64,000 nucleotides of DNA, from NCBI RefSeq assembly GCF_001422325.1, contig NZ_LMMR01000004.1:439752-503751 (forward strand), given 5' to 3'. Positions within the stretch are counted from its first letter, which is position 1. Each line of letters begins with the position of its first letter. Under the pieces are notes generated by a model that was not told the origin of the DNA, ran no database searches, and saw only the letters and a list, made by a program, of their open reading frames with translations. The position numbers and the translations under genes are program-made. This DNA is from Leifsonia sp. Leaf264. GTDB lineage: Bacteria > Actinomycetota > Actinomycetes > Actinomycetales > Microbacteriaceae. Shown in pieces: positions 47,070 to 55,662 of the stretch.

Positions 47070-48092
47070 TCAGCCGGCCGAGCCCACCCGCACGACCATC
47101 TTCCCGGTGTTCTCGCCGCGCATGAGTCCGAAGAAGGCGTCGACGGCGTTGTCGATCCCGTCTACGACGGTCTCGTCGAACACGATCTTCCCGTCGCGGA
47201 ACCAGGCCGTCATCTCCTCGGTGAACGCGCGGTAGTGCTGGAAGTGGTTGCCGACGGTGAAGCCCTGCAGCGTGAGGCCGCGGGTGACGATGTTCGACAT
47301 GTTCGACGGGCCGGCGACGCGCTCGGTCGCGTTGTAGTCCTGGATGGCGCCGCAAAGCGCTGCACGTCCGCCGTCGTTGAACGAGCTGAGTGCTGCCTCG
47401 AGGTGGTCGCCGCCCACGTTGTCGAAGTACACGTCGATGCCGTCGGGTGCAGCGGCCTTCAGCTGCTTCCGCACGGGCGCATCCTTGTAGTTGAAGGCGG
47501 CGTCGTAGCCGTACTTCTCGGTGAGCAGCGCCACCTTCTCCGCGGTTCCGGCCGACCCGATCACGCGCGAAGCACCCTTCAGCCGGGCGATCTGGCCGGC
47601 GGCGGTTCCGACGGCACCGGCGGCCCCCGAGATGAAGACGATCTCGCCTTCCCGCATCTTCGCGATCTCGAGCAGGCCCAGGTAGGCGGTGAACCCCGTC
47701 AGGCCGAGGATGCCGAGGTAGGCGGAGAGGGGAACGCCCGGAAGCTCGGGAACGACCCTGTAGCCGGATGCCGCTCCCTGGCTGACATCGCGCCAGCCCT
47801 CCTGGTGCAGCACGACGTCGCCGACAGCGTGGGCGTCGGAGGTCGACTCCACGACGCGACCGATGGCGCCGCCGGTCATGGTCTCTCCGAGAACGTAGGG
47901 CGGGGTGTAGCTGCGCACGTCGTTCATGCGGCCGCGCATGTACGGGTCGACGGAGATGAACTCGTTCGCGACGCGCACCTGGCCCGGAGCCAGCTCGGGC
48001 AGCTCGATCGTGACGCTGCGGAAGTCGTCGTGGGTCGGCCAGCCGACCGGGCGGGCGGCGAGCTGGATCTGCGTGCTGGAGTTCGTTGTCAT
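47070..48092 (-). CDS. NADP-dependent oxidoreductase (MDR, leukotriene-B4 reductase-like/CurA-like)
   Basis: 340 residues. Opening RPVGWPTHDDFR and NEFISVDPYMRGRM are the family signature, with ISGAAGAVGTAAGQIARL binding NADPH. It reduces alpha,beta-unsaturated carbonyls. ATG 48092 has GGAGG 8 bases upstream. It lies 14 bases behind a MarR gene on the same strand, so it is the regulated member of the pair. Confidence 0.9.
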   Translation of the reverse strand: MTTNSSTQIQLAARPVGWPTHDDFRSVTIELPELAPGQVRVANEFISVDPYMRGRMNDVRSYTPPYVLGETMTGGAIGRVVESTSDAHAVGDVVLHQEGWRDVSQGAASGYRVVPELPGVPLSAYLGILGLTGFTAYLGLLEIAKMREGEIVFISGAAGAVGTAAGQIARLKGASRVIGSAGTAEKVALLTEKYGYDAAFNYKDAPVRKQLKAAAPDGIDVYFDNVGGDHLEAALSSFNDGGRAALCGAIQDYNATERVAGPSNMSNIVTRGLTLQGFTVGNHFQHYRAFTEEMTAWFRDGKIVFDETVVDGIDNAVDAFFGLMRGENTGKMVVRVGSAG

Positions 48093-48106
48093 GACTCCAT
48101 CCTCCG

Positions 48107-48601
48107 TCAGTCCAGGGCGGCGATCCACTTGGTGAGAATGTGTTCAGCCTGCGCCGCGTCGGATTCGTCCAGGGCTGAGAGCAGCCGATGCTCGTTCGCG
48201 ATGTGTGCCGTGAAGGCGGCATCGATGAGCTCACGCCCGCGTTCCGTCAGCCCGATCACGCGGCCGCGGCCGTCGGACTCGCTGCCCCGGCGGGTCACCA
48301 GTCCGCGCGTCTCGAGCCGATCGATGCGCTTGGTCATCGCCCCGGAGGTGACCATCGTCGATCCGGCGAGGGCCGACGGCGCGAGCTCGAATGGAGTGCC
48401 GGATCGGCGCAGGGTCGCCAGCACGTCGAACTCGCCTTCGCTCAGGTCGAACTCCCGGTAGACCGCCGTGAGCTCGACCGTGAGGCGATTCGCCAGCCTG
48501 TGCAGCCTGGCGATCACGGCCTGCGGGCCCAGGTCGAGATCGGGACGCTCGCGCGCCCAGTCGGCCATGACGCGGGCGACGTGATCCTGATGTGCTGGCA
48601 T
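48107..48601 (-). CDS. MarR family transcriptional regulator
   Basis: 164 residues. wHTH around LSEGEFDVLATLRRSG...STMVTSGAMTKRIDRLETRGLVTRRGS, with the wing at SDGRGRVIGLTERG. It starts at ATG 48601, only 40 bases from the divergent EamA gene; the two palindromes in between are its likely operators. It probably represses both its own operon with the NADP-oxidoreductase and the exporter. Confidence 0.9.
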   Translation of the reverse strand: MPAHQDHVARVMADWARERPDLDLGPQAVIARLHRLANRLTVELTAVYREFDLSEGEFDVLATLRRSGTPFELAPSALAGSTMVTSGAMTKRIDRLETRGLVTRRGSESDGRGRVIGLTERGRELIDAAFTAHIANEHRLLSALDESDAAQAEHILTKWIAALD

Positions 48602-48614
48602 GACTCGAGTATAT

Positions 48615-48626
48615 CTTCCCGGGAAG
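48615..48626. promoter_or_regulatory. Palindrome cttcccgggaag between marR and eamA
   Basis: Perfect 12-bp palindrome 14 bases from the marR start codon, beside the longer palindrome at 48632-48651. Probably part of the operator region. Confidence 0.5.
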
Positions 48627-48631
48627 TTATT

Positions 48632-48651
48632 GTAGTTTCCATGGAAACTAC
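48632..48651. promoter_or_regulatory. Palindromic operator overlapping the EamA start codon
   Basis: Perfect 20-bp palindrome gtagtttccatggaaactac, with no spacer. Its centre contains the ATG of the EamA gene. A MarR dimer bound here would block both translation-start region and promoter. Confidence 0.8.
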
Positions 48652-49561
48652 ATGGCGCTGGAGTCTCGTCACGGCCATCGCGCCCATAGCCTGGGGCACC
48701 ACGTACTTCGTCACGCGCGCCTTCCTCCCGCCGGATATCCCGTTGTGGGGTGCCGTGATCCGCGCGCTTCCGGCCGGGCTGCTGCTGTTGGCGCTGCGTC
48801 GTACTCGCCCGCGCGGTGCCTGGTGGTGGAGATCCGTCGTGCTGGGCACCCTGAACATGGGCGCGTTCTTCGCCCTGGTCTACGTCGCTGCCCAGCTGCT
48901 CCCGACGAGCATCGCGGCGACCGTCATGGCGCTCTCGCCTCTGGTGATGATGCTGCTGGCTCGACTGTTCATCGCGGAGCGACTCCGGATGCTGCCCCTG
49001 ATCGGCGGCGTGGTCGGCGTCGCCGGGGTCGGCCTGATGCTGTTCAGTACCGGCGCGTCCGTCAACCTGCTGGGCGTCGCGGCATCCGTCGCCGCCATGA
49101 CGATGTCGTCGCTCGGGTTCATCCTCGCCAAGCGCTGGAGCGGAGACGTCGACGTGCTCGCGCTCACCTCGTGGCAGCTCATCGCCGGCGGGGGAGTGCT
49201 GCTCGTGCTCGCCCTCGCCGTCGAGGGACCGCCGCCAGCACTCGACGGTTCCGAACTGCTGGCGTTCGCGTACATCGGCATCGTCGCCACCGCGGCCTCG
49301 TATGCGGCGTGGTTCACGGGCCTGCGACACCTCGACGCCGGGACCGTGGGGCTCATCGGCCTACTCAATCCCGTCACCGGCGTCCTGGTCGGCACCGTCA
49401 TCGCCCACGAGGTGCTCGGAATGCGGCAGTTCGCCGGCATCGGGCTGGTGCTCGTGGGAGTGCTGCTCGGGCAGCCGATCGTGCGCCGGCTGGCGCGGCG
49501 TCGGCCATCCGTTTCCGCGAATGCGCCCCATGCGTGCAGCGTGGGTTCGGCCGACGCGTAA
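48641..49561 (+). CDS. EamA (DMT) family exporter
   Basis: 306 residues with about ten membrane helices in two EamA repeats (10-130 and 145-285). PIAWGTTYFVTRAFLPPD is the opening signature. DMT exporters pump small metabolites. No ribosome-binding site precedes ATG 48641, so the transcript may be leaderless; the start codon lies in the palindrome of 48632-48651. It is divergent from marR. Confidence 0.85.
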   Translation: METTWRWSLVTAIAPIAWGTTYFVTRAFLPPDIPLWGAVIRALPAGLLLLALRRTRPRGAWWWRSVVLGTLNMGAFFALVYVAAQLLPTSIAATVMALSPLVMMLLARLFIAERLRMLPLIGGVVGVAGVGLMLFSTGASVNLLGVAASVAAMTMSSLGFILAKRWSGDVDVLALTSWQLIAGGGVLLVLALAVEGPPPALDGSELLAFAYIGIVATAASYAAWFTGLRHLDAGTVGLIGLLNPVTGVLVGTVIAHEVLGMRQFAGIGLVLVGVLLGQPIVRRLARRRPSVSANAPHACSVGSADA

Positions 49562-49607
49562 GGTTGCCGGACGGGGCCGTCCGGGCTCCCGATCAAAGGG
49601 CGTCACA

Positions 49608-49748
49608 GTGTCAGACAAGTCACCGAAGAAATCGTCCAGCAAGACCGCCGCGAGCAAGACCCTGAAGGAGAAGCGCGCGGACAAGAAGGCCAAGGTCGAA
49701 GGCCGCAGCGGGAGCGACGCCGTCAGCGGCGCCACCCACAAGAAGTAG
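49608..49748 (+). CDS. Small basic lysine-rich protein (46 aa)
   Basis: 46 residues from GTG 49608, with AAAGGG 7 bases upstream. It is Lys/Ser/Ala-rich (SDKSPKKSSSKTAASKTLKEKR) with no hydrophobic segment. Such small basic proteins are common in actinobacteria and are often nucleic-acid associated or simply unstudied. It is separate from the EamA frame. Function unknown. Confidence 0.72.
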   Translation: MSDKSPKKSSSKTAASKTLKEKRADKKAKVEGRSGSDAVSGATHKK

Positions 49749-49827
49749 GCACGCCGGCCCGGGTCGTCTCGACGTCCGGGCCGCACGCCTCCTCCTCGGT
49801 GGCGAACCGCCATCCTAGAATTGCCGG

Positions 49828-50379
49828 ATGCCAGAACTCCTCGCCGCCTGCGTCGTCCGCGAACTCCGCCCCGACCGTGGCAATGGCGTGACAGCCATCG
49901 ACAAGGCGCCCGTTCGGTCGCGCGTGAAGATCGGCCCGTACGGCCTGCGCTCCGATGTACAGGTGGATCGCAAGCACCACGGCGGATTCGACAAGGCGGT
50001 CTACGCCTACGCGCAGGAGGACGCCGAGTTCTGGGAGCGTGAACTCGGGCGAGAGCTTCCGGCCGGATGGTTCGGAGAGAACCTGCGGGTGTCGGGCATC
50101 GACGTGAACGGCGCGCGGATCGGCGAGCAGTGGCGGATCGGTACCGATGAGGCATCCGTGGTGCTCGAGGTCACCATGCCACGGACGCCGTGCGGCACCT
50201 TCGCCCGCTGGGTGGGCGGGGATGACGAACGCGGCTGGGTCAAGCGCTTCGGCGCCGAGGGCCGGTTGGGCGCCTACCTGCGGGTCGTGAAGCGCGGCTC
50301 GGTGGGACCCGGCGACCCGATCGAGATCGTGCACGTGCCAGACACCGAACTCACGGTGCTGGGGATGTTCCGCGCCTGA
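49828..50379 (+). CDS. MOSC domain protein (YiiM-like)
   Basis: 183 residues. The MOSC core includes KIGPYGLRSDVQVDRKHHGGFDKAVYAYA, LPAGWFGENLRVSG and TMPRTPCGTF with the conserved Cys (near residue 118). MOSC proteins move sulfur to molybdenum cofactor or are involved in 6-N-hydroxylaminopurine detoxification. It starts at ATG 49828. Confidence 0.88.
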   Translation: MPELLAACVVRELRPDRGNGVTAIDKAPVRSRVKIGPYGLRSDVQVDRKHHGGFDKAVYAYAQEDAEFWERELGRELPAGWFGENLRVSGIDVNGARIGEQWRIGTDEASVVLEVTMPRTPCGTFARWVGGDDERGWVKRFGAEGRLGAYLRVVKRGSVGPGDPIEIVHVPDTELTVLGMFRA

Positions 50380-50437
50380 TCTCCACGGGGCCGGAGAGCC
50401 ACAGGCTCTGATGCCTGCGACGGCTGCGCCCGGGAGG

Positions 50438-50548
50438 TCAGCCCTGGTAGCCCGACTTCACCAGGGCGATCAGGGCTGCGACGAGCCCGACACCGCCGAC
50501 GAGGCCGATCAGGCCGAGAACGGCCCAGAGGATCATTTCAGCCGACAT
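50438..50548 (-). CDS. Small hydrophobic membrane protein (36 aa)
   Basis: 36 residues: start MSAEMILWAVLGLIGLVGGV, then GLVAALIALVKSGYQG. It is a single membrane span with a short polar tail. GGAGA lies 6 bases before ATG 50548, and a stop follows at 50438-50440. It lies alone between the MOSC and CPA1 antiporter genes on the opposite strand. Small proteins of this kind often modulate a membrane partner; none is named here. Confidence 0.6.
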   Translation of the reverse strand: MSAEMILWAVLGLIGLVGGVGLVAALIALVKSGYQG

Positions 50549-50697
50549 CAGTCTCTCCATTTCGCGCGGTGTGCTCTCCATTGTGGCCTGTCGTCGATGA
50601 CAGCACCAACCGCGCCACGGCCTGCTGTCGCTATCGTTGACGAATGACCCCTTCCGGCGTGTGCACGGGCCTCCTCCTGACGGATCGGCACGCCTAG

Positions 50698-52338
50698 ATG
50701 GACCCCGTGACGACGGTGGTCTGGGTCGTCGCCTTCGTGCTCGTCACCGTGTGCGTGACCGGATTCACGGGACGTATCGGCTGGTCGGCCCCGGTCGCCC
50801 TCGTCGCCGTCGGAGCCGTGGCCTCGTTCATCCCCGCTGTGCCGCGCGTGGAGATCGAGCCAGAACTGGTGCTCTACGGCGTCATCCCGCCGCTGCTGTT
50901 CGCCGCGGCGATCCGCACGTCGTTCATCGACATCCGTGCCCGCAACGACAGCATCCTGGCGCTGTCCGTCGGACTGGTGGCCTTCACCGTCGTCGTGGTG
51001 GGCTTCACCACCTGGATGCTGGTGCCGGCCATCACGCTGGCCGCGGCGTTCGCCTTCGGTGCCGTGGTGGCCCCCACCGATGCCGTGGCGGTGTCGGCCG
51101 TCGCCGGCAGGCTCAAGCTCCCTCGACGCCTCGTGACCATCCTCGAGGGCGAGAGCCTGCTGAACGACGCCACGGCCCTCGTCGCCCTCAACGCGGCGAT
51201 CATGGCCATCGTGAGCGTCACGGCGCCCGATCCGTGGAGCATCGCCGGCAACTTCACTCTCGCCGTGGTCGGCGGAGTCGCCGTGGGTCTCGCCATCGGG
51301 TGGGGACTGTCCGAGGTGCGCAAGCGCCTGCGCGCTCCGGTGCTCGACACCAGCCTGTCGCTCATCACGCCGTACCTCGCCTTCATCATCGCGCAGGCCA
51401 TCGGCGGCTCCGGCGTCCTCGCCGTGGTCGTCGCGGGCATCCTGCTCGGTTACCGCTCGCCGACGGTGCAGTCCGCCGAGGCCCGCATCGCCGAGAGGCT
51501 CAACTGGAAGACCATCCAGTTCCTGCTCGAGAACGCCGTCTTCCTGTTCATCGGACTCAACCTCGCCGGCATCGTGGAGGGCGCATCGACGGCCGGTCCC
51601 GGACTCTGGCCGACTGTCCTCATCTGCCTCGGCATCCTCCTCACCCTGATCGTGTCGCGGTTCGTATGGGTGTTCGCGCTCACCTGGCTGTACAGGCACG
51701 GGCCGCGCTTCCTGCGGGTCAGGCAGTGGAGCTGGCGCAATGCGACCGCCGTCTCTGCGGCCGGCATCCGGGGCGTCGTCACGCTCATCGCCGTGTTCCT
51801 GCTGCCGCCGGAGACTCCGCAGCGCGAGTTCCTGCAGTTCCTCGCGTTCGTCGTGGTGGTCGGCACGCTCCTGGAGGGGCTGGCCCTGCCGCGCCTGCTC
51901 AAGGTGCTGAAGCTGCCGACCCCCGACTACACCCAGGAGCACTCCGAACGGATGCTGCTGATGGCCGAGGCCGAGGACGCGGGCGTCGTCCGCCTCGAGC
52001 AGGAGCGCACCGACGACGACGAGCTCGAGGTGATCGACCGGCTGCGCGCCAACGCCGCCTTCCTCGCCGAGGCGCTGCAGAATCCGCCGACGACGGGAGG
52101 GGAGCCGCGACCCGTCGCGTACACGCGGCTGCGCAAGGTGATGATCGAGGCGCAGCGGGAAGCCGTGCTCAAGGCCCGTCACGAGGGGCGCTACCAGGAG
52201 GCCGCCGTGCTCTCGGTGCTCGCCGCGATCGACGCCGAGGAGACCGCCCTGCGCACGGCCGGCCCGAAGGCGAAGCCGGCCGCTGCCTCCGATGCGCGGG
52301 CCCCGAAACCCCGGCGTCGTCGGAACGTGCCCGAGTAG
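50698..52338 (+). CDS. CPA1-type Na+/H+ antiporter
   Basis: 546 residues with about 12 membrane helices (1-410). The cation-binding helix reads VAPTDAVAVSAVAGRL, followed by LEGESLLNDATALV, both hallmarks of NhaP/CPA1. A hydrophilic C-terminal tail of about 130 residues is helical and ends in KPRRRRNVPE. It exchanges Na+ for H+ at the membrane. The LigD-polymerase gene begins 10 bases after its stop, so co-transcription is likely although the functions differ. ATG 50698 is the natural start, though no ribosome-binding site is obvious. Confidence 0.92.
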   Translation: MDPVTTVVWVVAFVLVTVCVTGFTGRIGWSAPVALVAVGAVASFIPAVPRVEIEPELVLYGVIPPLLFAAAIRTSFIDIRARNDSILALSVGLVAFTVVVVGFTTWMLVPAITLAAAFAFGAVVAPTDAVAVSAVAGRLKLPRRLVTILEGESLLNDATALVALNAAIMAIVSVTAPDPWSIAGNFTLAVVGGVAVGLAIGWGLSEVRKRLRAPVLDTSLSLITPYLAFIIAQAIGGSGVLAVVVAGILLGYRSPTVQSAEARIAERLNWKTIQFLLENAVFLFIGLNLAGIVEGASTAGPGLWPTVLICLGILLTLIVSRFVWVFALTWLYRHGPRFLRVRQWSWRNATAVSAAGIRGVVTLIAVFLLPPETPQREFLQFLAFVVVVGTLLEGLALPRLLKVLKLPTPDYTQEHSERMLLMAEAEDAGVVRLEQERTDDDELEVIDRLRANAAFLAEALQNPPTTGGEPRPVAYTRLRKVMIEAQREAVLKARHEGRYQEAAVLSVLAAIDAEETALRTAGPKAKPAAASDARAPKPRRRRNVPE

Positions 52339-52347
52339 GTTGGTGCC

Positions 52348-53382
52348 ATGGCGAGCGAAGCGACGATGCTGACCGTACCCGGCCCCCAGGGCGACAGGGA
52401 GGTGCGCATCTCCAGTCCGAGCAGGGTGGTCTTCCCCGAGCCCGGCATCACGAAGCTCGACCTCGCGGAGTACATCGTCGCTGTCGGCGACGCCTTCGTC
52501 GGCGCCAACGGAGACCGTCCGGTGTCGTTGCAGCGCTTCGGCGACGGCGTCGACGGCGACCAGTTCTTCTCGAAGAATCCGCCGAAGGGCGCTCCCGACT
52601 ACGTGCGCTCGGTTCCCGTCGTCTATCCGAGCGGCCGATCGCATCCGCAGCTCGTCATCGACGAACCCGCCGTCGCCGTCTGGGCCGTGCAGATGAACAC
52701 CATCGTCTTCCACCCGTGGGCGTCACGGGCAGGCGACTCCGACAACCCCGATGAACTGCGCATCGACCTCGACCCGCAGCCCGGAACCGACTTCACGGAT
52801 GCCAAGGCTGCTGCCGTCGAGCTGCGCTCCGTGCTGACGGATGCTGGGCTCACGGCCTTCATCAAGACCTCGGGCAACCGCGGCCTGCACGTCTTCGCCC
52901 CGATCGAGCCGACGCATGAGTTCCTCGAGGTGAGGCACGCCGTCATCGCCGCGGCCCGGGAACTGGAGCGACGGATGCCCGATGCGGTCACGACGGCGTG
53001 GTGGAAGGAGGAGCGGGGCGAACGCATCTTCGTCGACTTCAACCAGGCCAACCGCGATCGCACCATGGCCGGCGCGTACAGTCCGCGGGCCCTCGCGCAC
53101 GCCCCGGTCTCCTGCCCCATCACCTGGGATGAGCTGGCGGATGCCGACCCGCGCGATTTCACCGTGCTGACGGTTCCGGATCGGCTGCGCACGGTCGGCG
53201 ACCCGTGGGCGCGGCTGCACGACGAGCCGGGCCGTATCGACACGCTCCTGGAGTGGTGGGACCGCGACCTCGGCGACGGACTCGGGGAGCTTCCGTTCCC
53301 GCCCGACTTCCCGAAGATGCCGGGGGAGCCGTCGCGAGTCCAGCCGAGCCGGGCGAAGAAGCCCGAGGCGCCGGCCGAGTAG
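52348..53382 (+). CDS. LigD-type polymerase/primase domain protein (stand-alone)
   Basis: 344 residues, only the polymerase domain of LigD. RIDLDPQPGTDF carries the metal-binding Asp pair, SGNRGLHVFAPIE the phosphate-binding loop, and FVDFNQANRDRTMAGAYSPR the third acidic residue region. It fills gaps with ribo- or deoxynucleotides at broken ends. There is no ligase or nuclease domain in this chain; a separate ligase is encoded convergently just downstream. No ku gene lies in this window. Confidence 0.92.
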   Translation: MASEATMLTVPGPQGDREVRISSPSRVVFPEPGITKLDLAEYIVAVGDAFVGANGDRPVSLQRFGDGVDGDQFFSKNPPKGAPDYVRSVPVVYPSGRSHPQLVIDEPAVAVWAVQMNTIVFHPWASRAGDSDNPDELRIDLDPQPGTDFTDAKAAAVELRSVLTDAGLTAFIKTSGNRGLHVFAPIEPTHEFLEVRHAVIAAARELERRMPDAVTTAWWKEERGERIFVDFNQANRDRTMAGAYSPRALAHAPVSCPITWDELADADPRDFTVLTVPDRLRTVGDPWARLHDEPGRIDTLLEWWDRDLGDGLGELPFPPDFPKMPGEPSRVQPSRAKKPEAPAE

Positions 53383-53399
53383 GCGGCGAGCGTCCTCCA

Positions 53400-53440
53400 C
53401 GTCCCGCTGGTCGAGGAAGCCGCGAGCGCAGCGGCTACTC
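53400..53440. repeat. Partial dispersed repeat between convergent genes
   Basis: Includes cgctggtcgaggaagccgcg and gcagcggctactcc, words shared with the repeats at 41459 and 60063. Confidence 0.5.
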
Positions 53441-54496
53441 CAGCACCTTGCTCAGGTCGTAGGCGGCCGGGATCTCGAGCTGCTCGAACGTGCAGGAGCG
53501 CGCGTCACGGTCAGGCCGCCAGCGCGCGAACTGCACGGTGTGCCTGAACCTCCAGCCCTCCATCTGGTCGTAGCGCACCTCCATCACCCGTGTCGGCTCC
53601 AGCTTGACGAACGACACGTCCTTGCTTCCCGAGAAGCGACTGCGCTCGGTCTCCCCGGTCACGGCGGCTCCGTCCTCGTCGCGCACGACCAGCGGTTCCA
53701 GTTCCTCCACCAGCTCCAGCCGTCGTGCATCCGAGAAGGCCGACGATCCACCGACGCTGCGCAGGGTGCCATCGGCATCGTAGAGCCCGAGCAGCAGGGA
53801 GCCGACTCCGCTGCCGCTCTTGTGCACCCTGTACCCGAGCACCACCACGTCCGCAGTGCGGTGATGCTTGATCTTCAGCATCACCCGCTTGCCGGGCGCG
53901 TAGGAGGCGGCGAGCGGCTTGGCCACGACGCCGTCGAGGCCGGCACCCTCGAACTCGACGAGCCACTCGCGGGCGAGGGCTGCATCCGTCGTCGTCCGGG
54001 TGATCGCCAGAGGAGCATCGAAGCCCTGCGCCAGCGTCTCGAGCGCTGCGCGACGCTCCGAGAACGGGCGATCGAGCAGCGTCTCGCCATCGAGGGCGAG
54101 CAGGTCGAAGGCGATGAACATCGCCGGCGTCTCGGCCGAGAGTTTCGCGACCCTGCTCGCTGCGGGGTGGATGCGCTGCGACAGCGCGTCCCAATCGAGC
54201 CTCTCGCCGCCGGATGCTCCAGCCGAGTCCGCGCGAACCACGATCTCGCCGTCGAGCACCGTCGGCCTCGTCAGCTGGGCCGTGAACGCCTCGACCAACT
54301 CGGGGAAGTAGCGCGTGAGCATCTTCGACCCGCGGCTGCCGATCTCCACGGTCTCGCCGTCGAAGTAGATCACGGCCCTGAAGCCATCCCACTTCGGCTC
54401 GTACAGCAGGCCGCCCGCCACGCTGTCGGCGTCGGGCACGGCGTCGAGCGCCTTCGCGAGCATGGGGGAGATGGGCGACGTCGCCGAGGGGTCCAT
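53435..54496 (-). CDS. ATP-dependent DNA ligase (LigC/LigD-ligase type)
   Basis: 353 residues. The adenylated lysine is in YEPKWDGFRA near residue 34. IGSRGSKMLTRYFPEL, LDGEIVV, FIAFDLLALDG, GLDGVVAKPL and MLKIKHHRTADVVV are ligase motifs III-V. C-terminal OB fold (about 240-340). ATG 54496 gives the expected length; the reading frame extending upstream is a shadow of the epoxide hydrolase. With the polymerase domain it could act in end joining or base excision repair. Confidence 0.9.
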   Translation of the reverse strand: MDPSATSPISPMLAKALDAVPDADSVAGGLLYEPKWDGFRAVIYFDGETVEIGSRGSKMLTRYFPELVEAFTAQLTRPTVLDGEIVVRADSAGASGGERLDWDALSQRIHPAASRVAKLSAETPAMFIAFDLLALDGETLLDRPFSERRAALETLAQGFDAPLAITRTTTDAALAREWLVEFEGAGLDGVVAKPLAASYAPGKRVMLKIKHHRTADVVVLGYRVHKSGSGVGSLLLGLYDADGTLRSVGGSSAFSDARRLELVEELEPLVVRDEDGAAVTGETERSRFSGSKDVSFVKLEPTRVMEVRYDQMEGWRFRHTVQFARWRPDRDARSCTFEQLEIPAAYDLSKVLE

Positions 54497-54541
54497 GCGT
54501 CGATCCTGCCCGAGTCGGCGGCTTTCTGCGACAGTGGACGG

Positions 54542-55660
54542 ATGACCTCCAGCGCATTCACCATCGCCGTGTCCGACGAGATCCTCGACGACCTGCGGAT
54601 GCGGCTGCGCAACACCCGCTTCACCACACCGAGCCGCTCCGAGTTCTGGGGCGCCGGCGTCGACCCGGCGTACCTCGCCTCCCTCGTCGCCGACTGGGCG
54701 GACTGGCTGCCTGCAGGCTGGCGCTCCACGGAGGCCCGCCTCAACGCCCTCGAGCAGAGCGTCGTCGATGTCGACGGCACCGCGATCCACGTCGTGCGCG
54801 CGAGTTCCGGTCCCGTCGGCGGCGACCGGATGCCGCTCCTGCTGCTGCACGGCTGGCCGAGCAGCTTCGTCGAGATGCTGGCGCTCGTCGAGGCACTCCA
54901 GTCGGCCGGCAGCCCGTTCGAGATCGTCGTGCCGTCGATGCCGGGCTTCCTGTTCAGCGGGCTGCCCGACGGCCCACTTACCCGCGAGTCCATGGCCGAC
55001 GTCATGCACGCGCTCATGACCGAGCACCTCGGCTTCGAGCGCTACGGGGTCTTCGGGGGAGACATCGGCGGCACCGTCGCGGCCTGGCTCGCCGCGAAGC
55101 ATCCGGAGTCCGTCACCGGCCTCTACATGATCCACCCGCCGTTCCCGGCCGAGTTCGAGGCGCCGCTCACCGACGAGGAGCATGAGTTCCTCGAGTCCGA
55201 GGCCGAGTTCGACGCCGTGGACGGCGGCTACAGCGCCATCATGATCACCCGCCCCGACACCATCGGCGCCGCCGTCGCAGATTCTCCGGCCGGCCTCCTG
55301 GCCTGGATCATCGACAAGTACCGGGACTGGAGCGACTGCGGCGGCGACCTCGAGTCGCGCTTCGACCGCGAGACGCTGTTCACCATCGGCACGTTGTACT
55401 GGGTGACCGAGTCGATCGGCACCTCGTTCCGCCAGTACGTCGACTACGAGGCGAACCGGCCCCGCCCGTCGATCGGCGTGCCGGCGGGGTTCACGGTGAG
55501 CGCCGAGCCCGGCATCCGCGAGATGCCGCGCAGCATCGCGGAGAGGTCGTGCTCCGACATCAGGGTGTGGCACGAACCCTCGGTCGGCGGTCATTTCCTG
55601 GCCCACGAGGAACCCGAGCTGCTCGCAGGTCACCTCACAGCCTTCTTCGCCATGATCTGA
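54542..55660 (+). CDS. Epoxide hydrolase (EHN family)
   Basis: 372 residues. The N-terminal EHN domain includes DLRMRLRNTRF and WADWLPAGWRSTEARLNAL. HGWPSSFVEM is the oxyanion region, GVFGGDIGGTVAAW the nucleophile elbow with Asp, and VGGHFLAHEEPELL holds the catalytic His. It hydrolyses an epoxide through an ester intermediate. ATG 54542 is divergent from the ligase, 45 bases away, so they may share a promoter region. The next gene starts 3 bases after its stop. Confidence 0.9.
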   Translation: MTSSAFTIAVSDEILDDLRMRLRNTRFTTPSRSEFWGAGVDPAYLASLVADWADWLPAGWRSTEARLNALEQSVVDVDGTAIHVVRASSGPVGGDRMPLLLLHGWPSSFVEMLALVEALQSAGSPFEIVVPSMPGFLFSGLPDGPLTRESMADVMHALMTEHLGFERYGVFGGDIGGTVAAWLAAKHPESVTGLYMIHPPFPAEFEAPLTDEEHEFLESEAEFDAVDGGYSAIMITRPDTIGAAVADSPAGLLAWIIDKYRDWSDCGGDLESRFDRETLFTIGTLYWVTESIGTSFRQYVDYEANRPRPSIGVPAGFTVSAEPGIREMPRSIAERSCSDIRVWHEPSVGGHFLAHEEPELLAGHLTAFFAMI

Positions 55661-55662
55661 GA

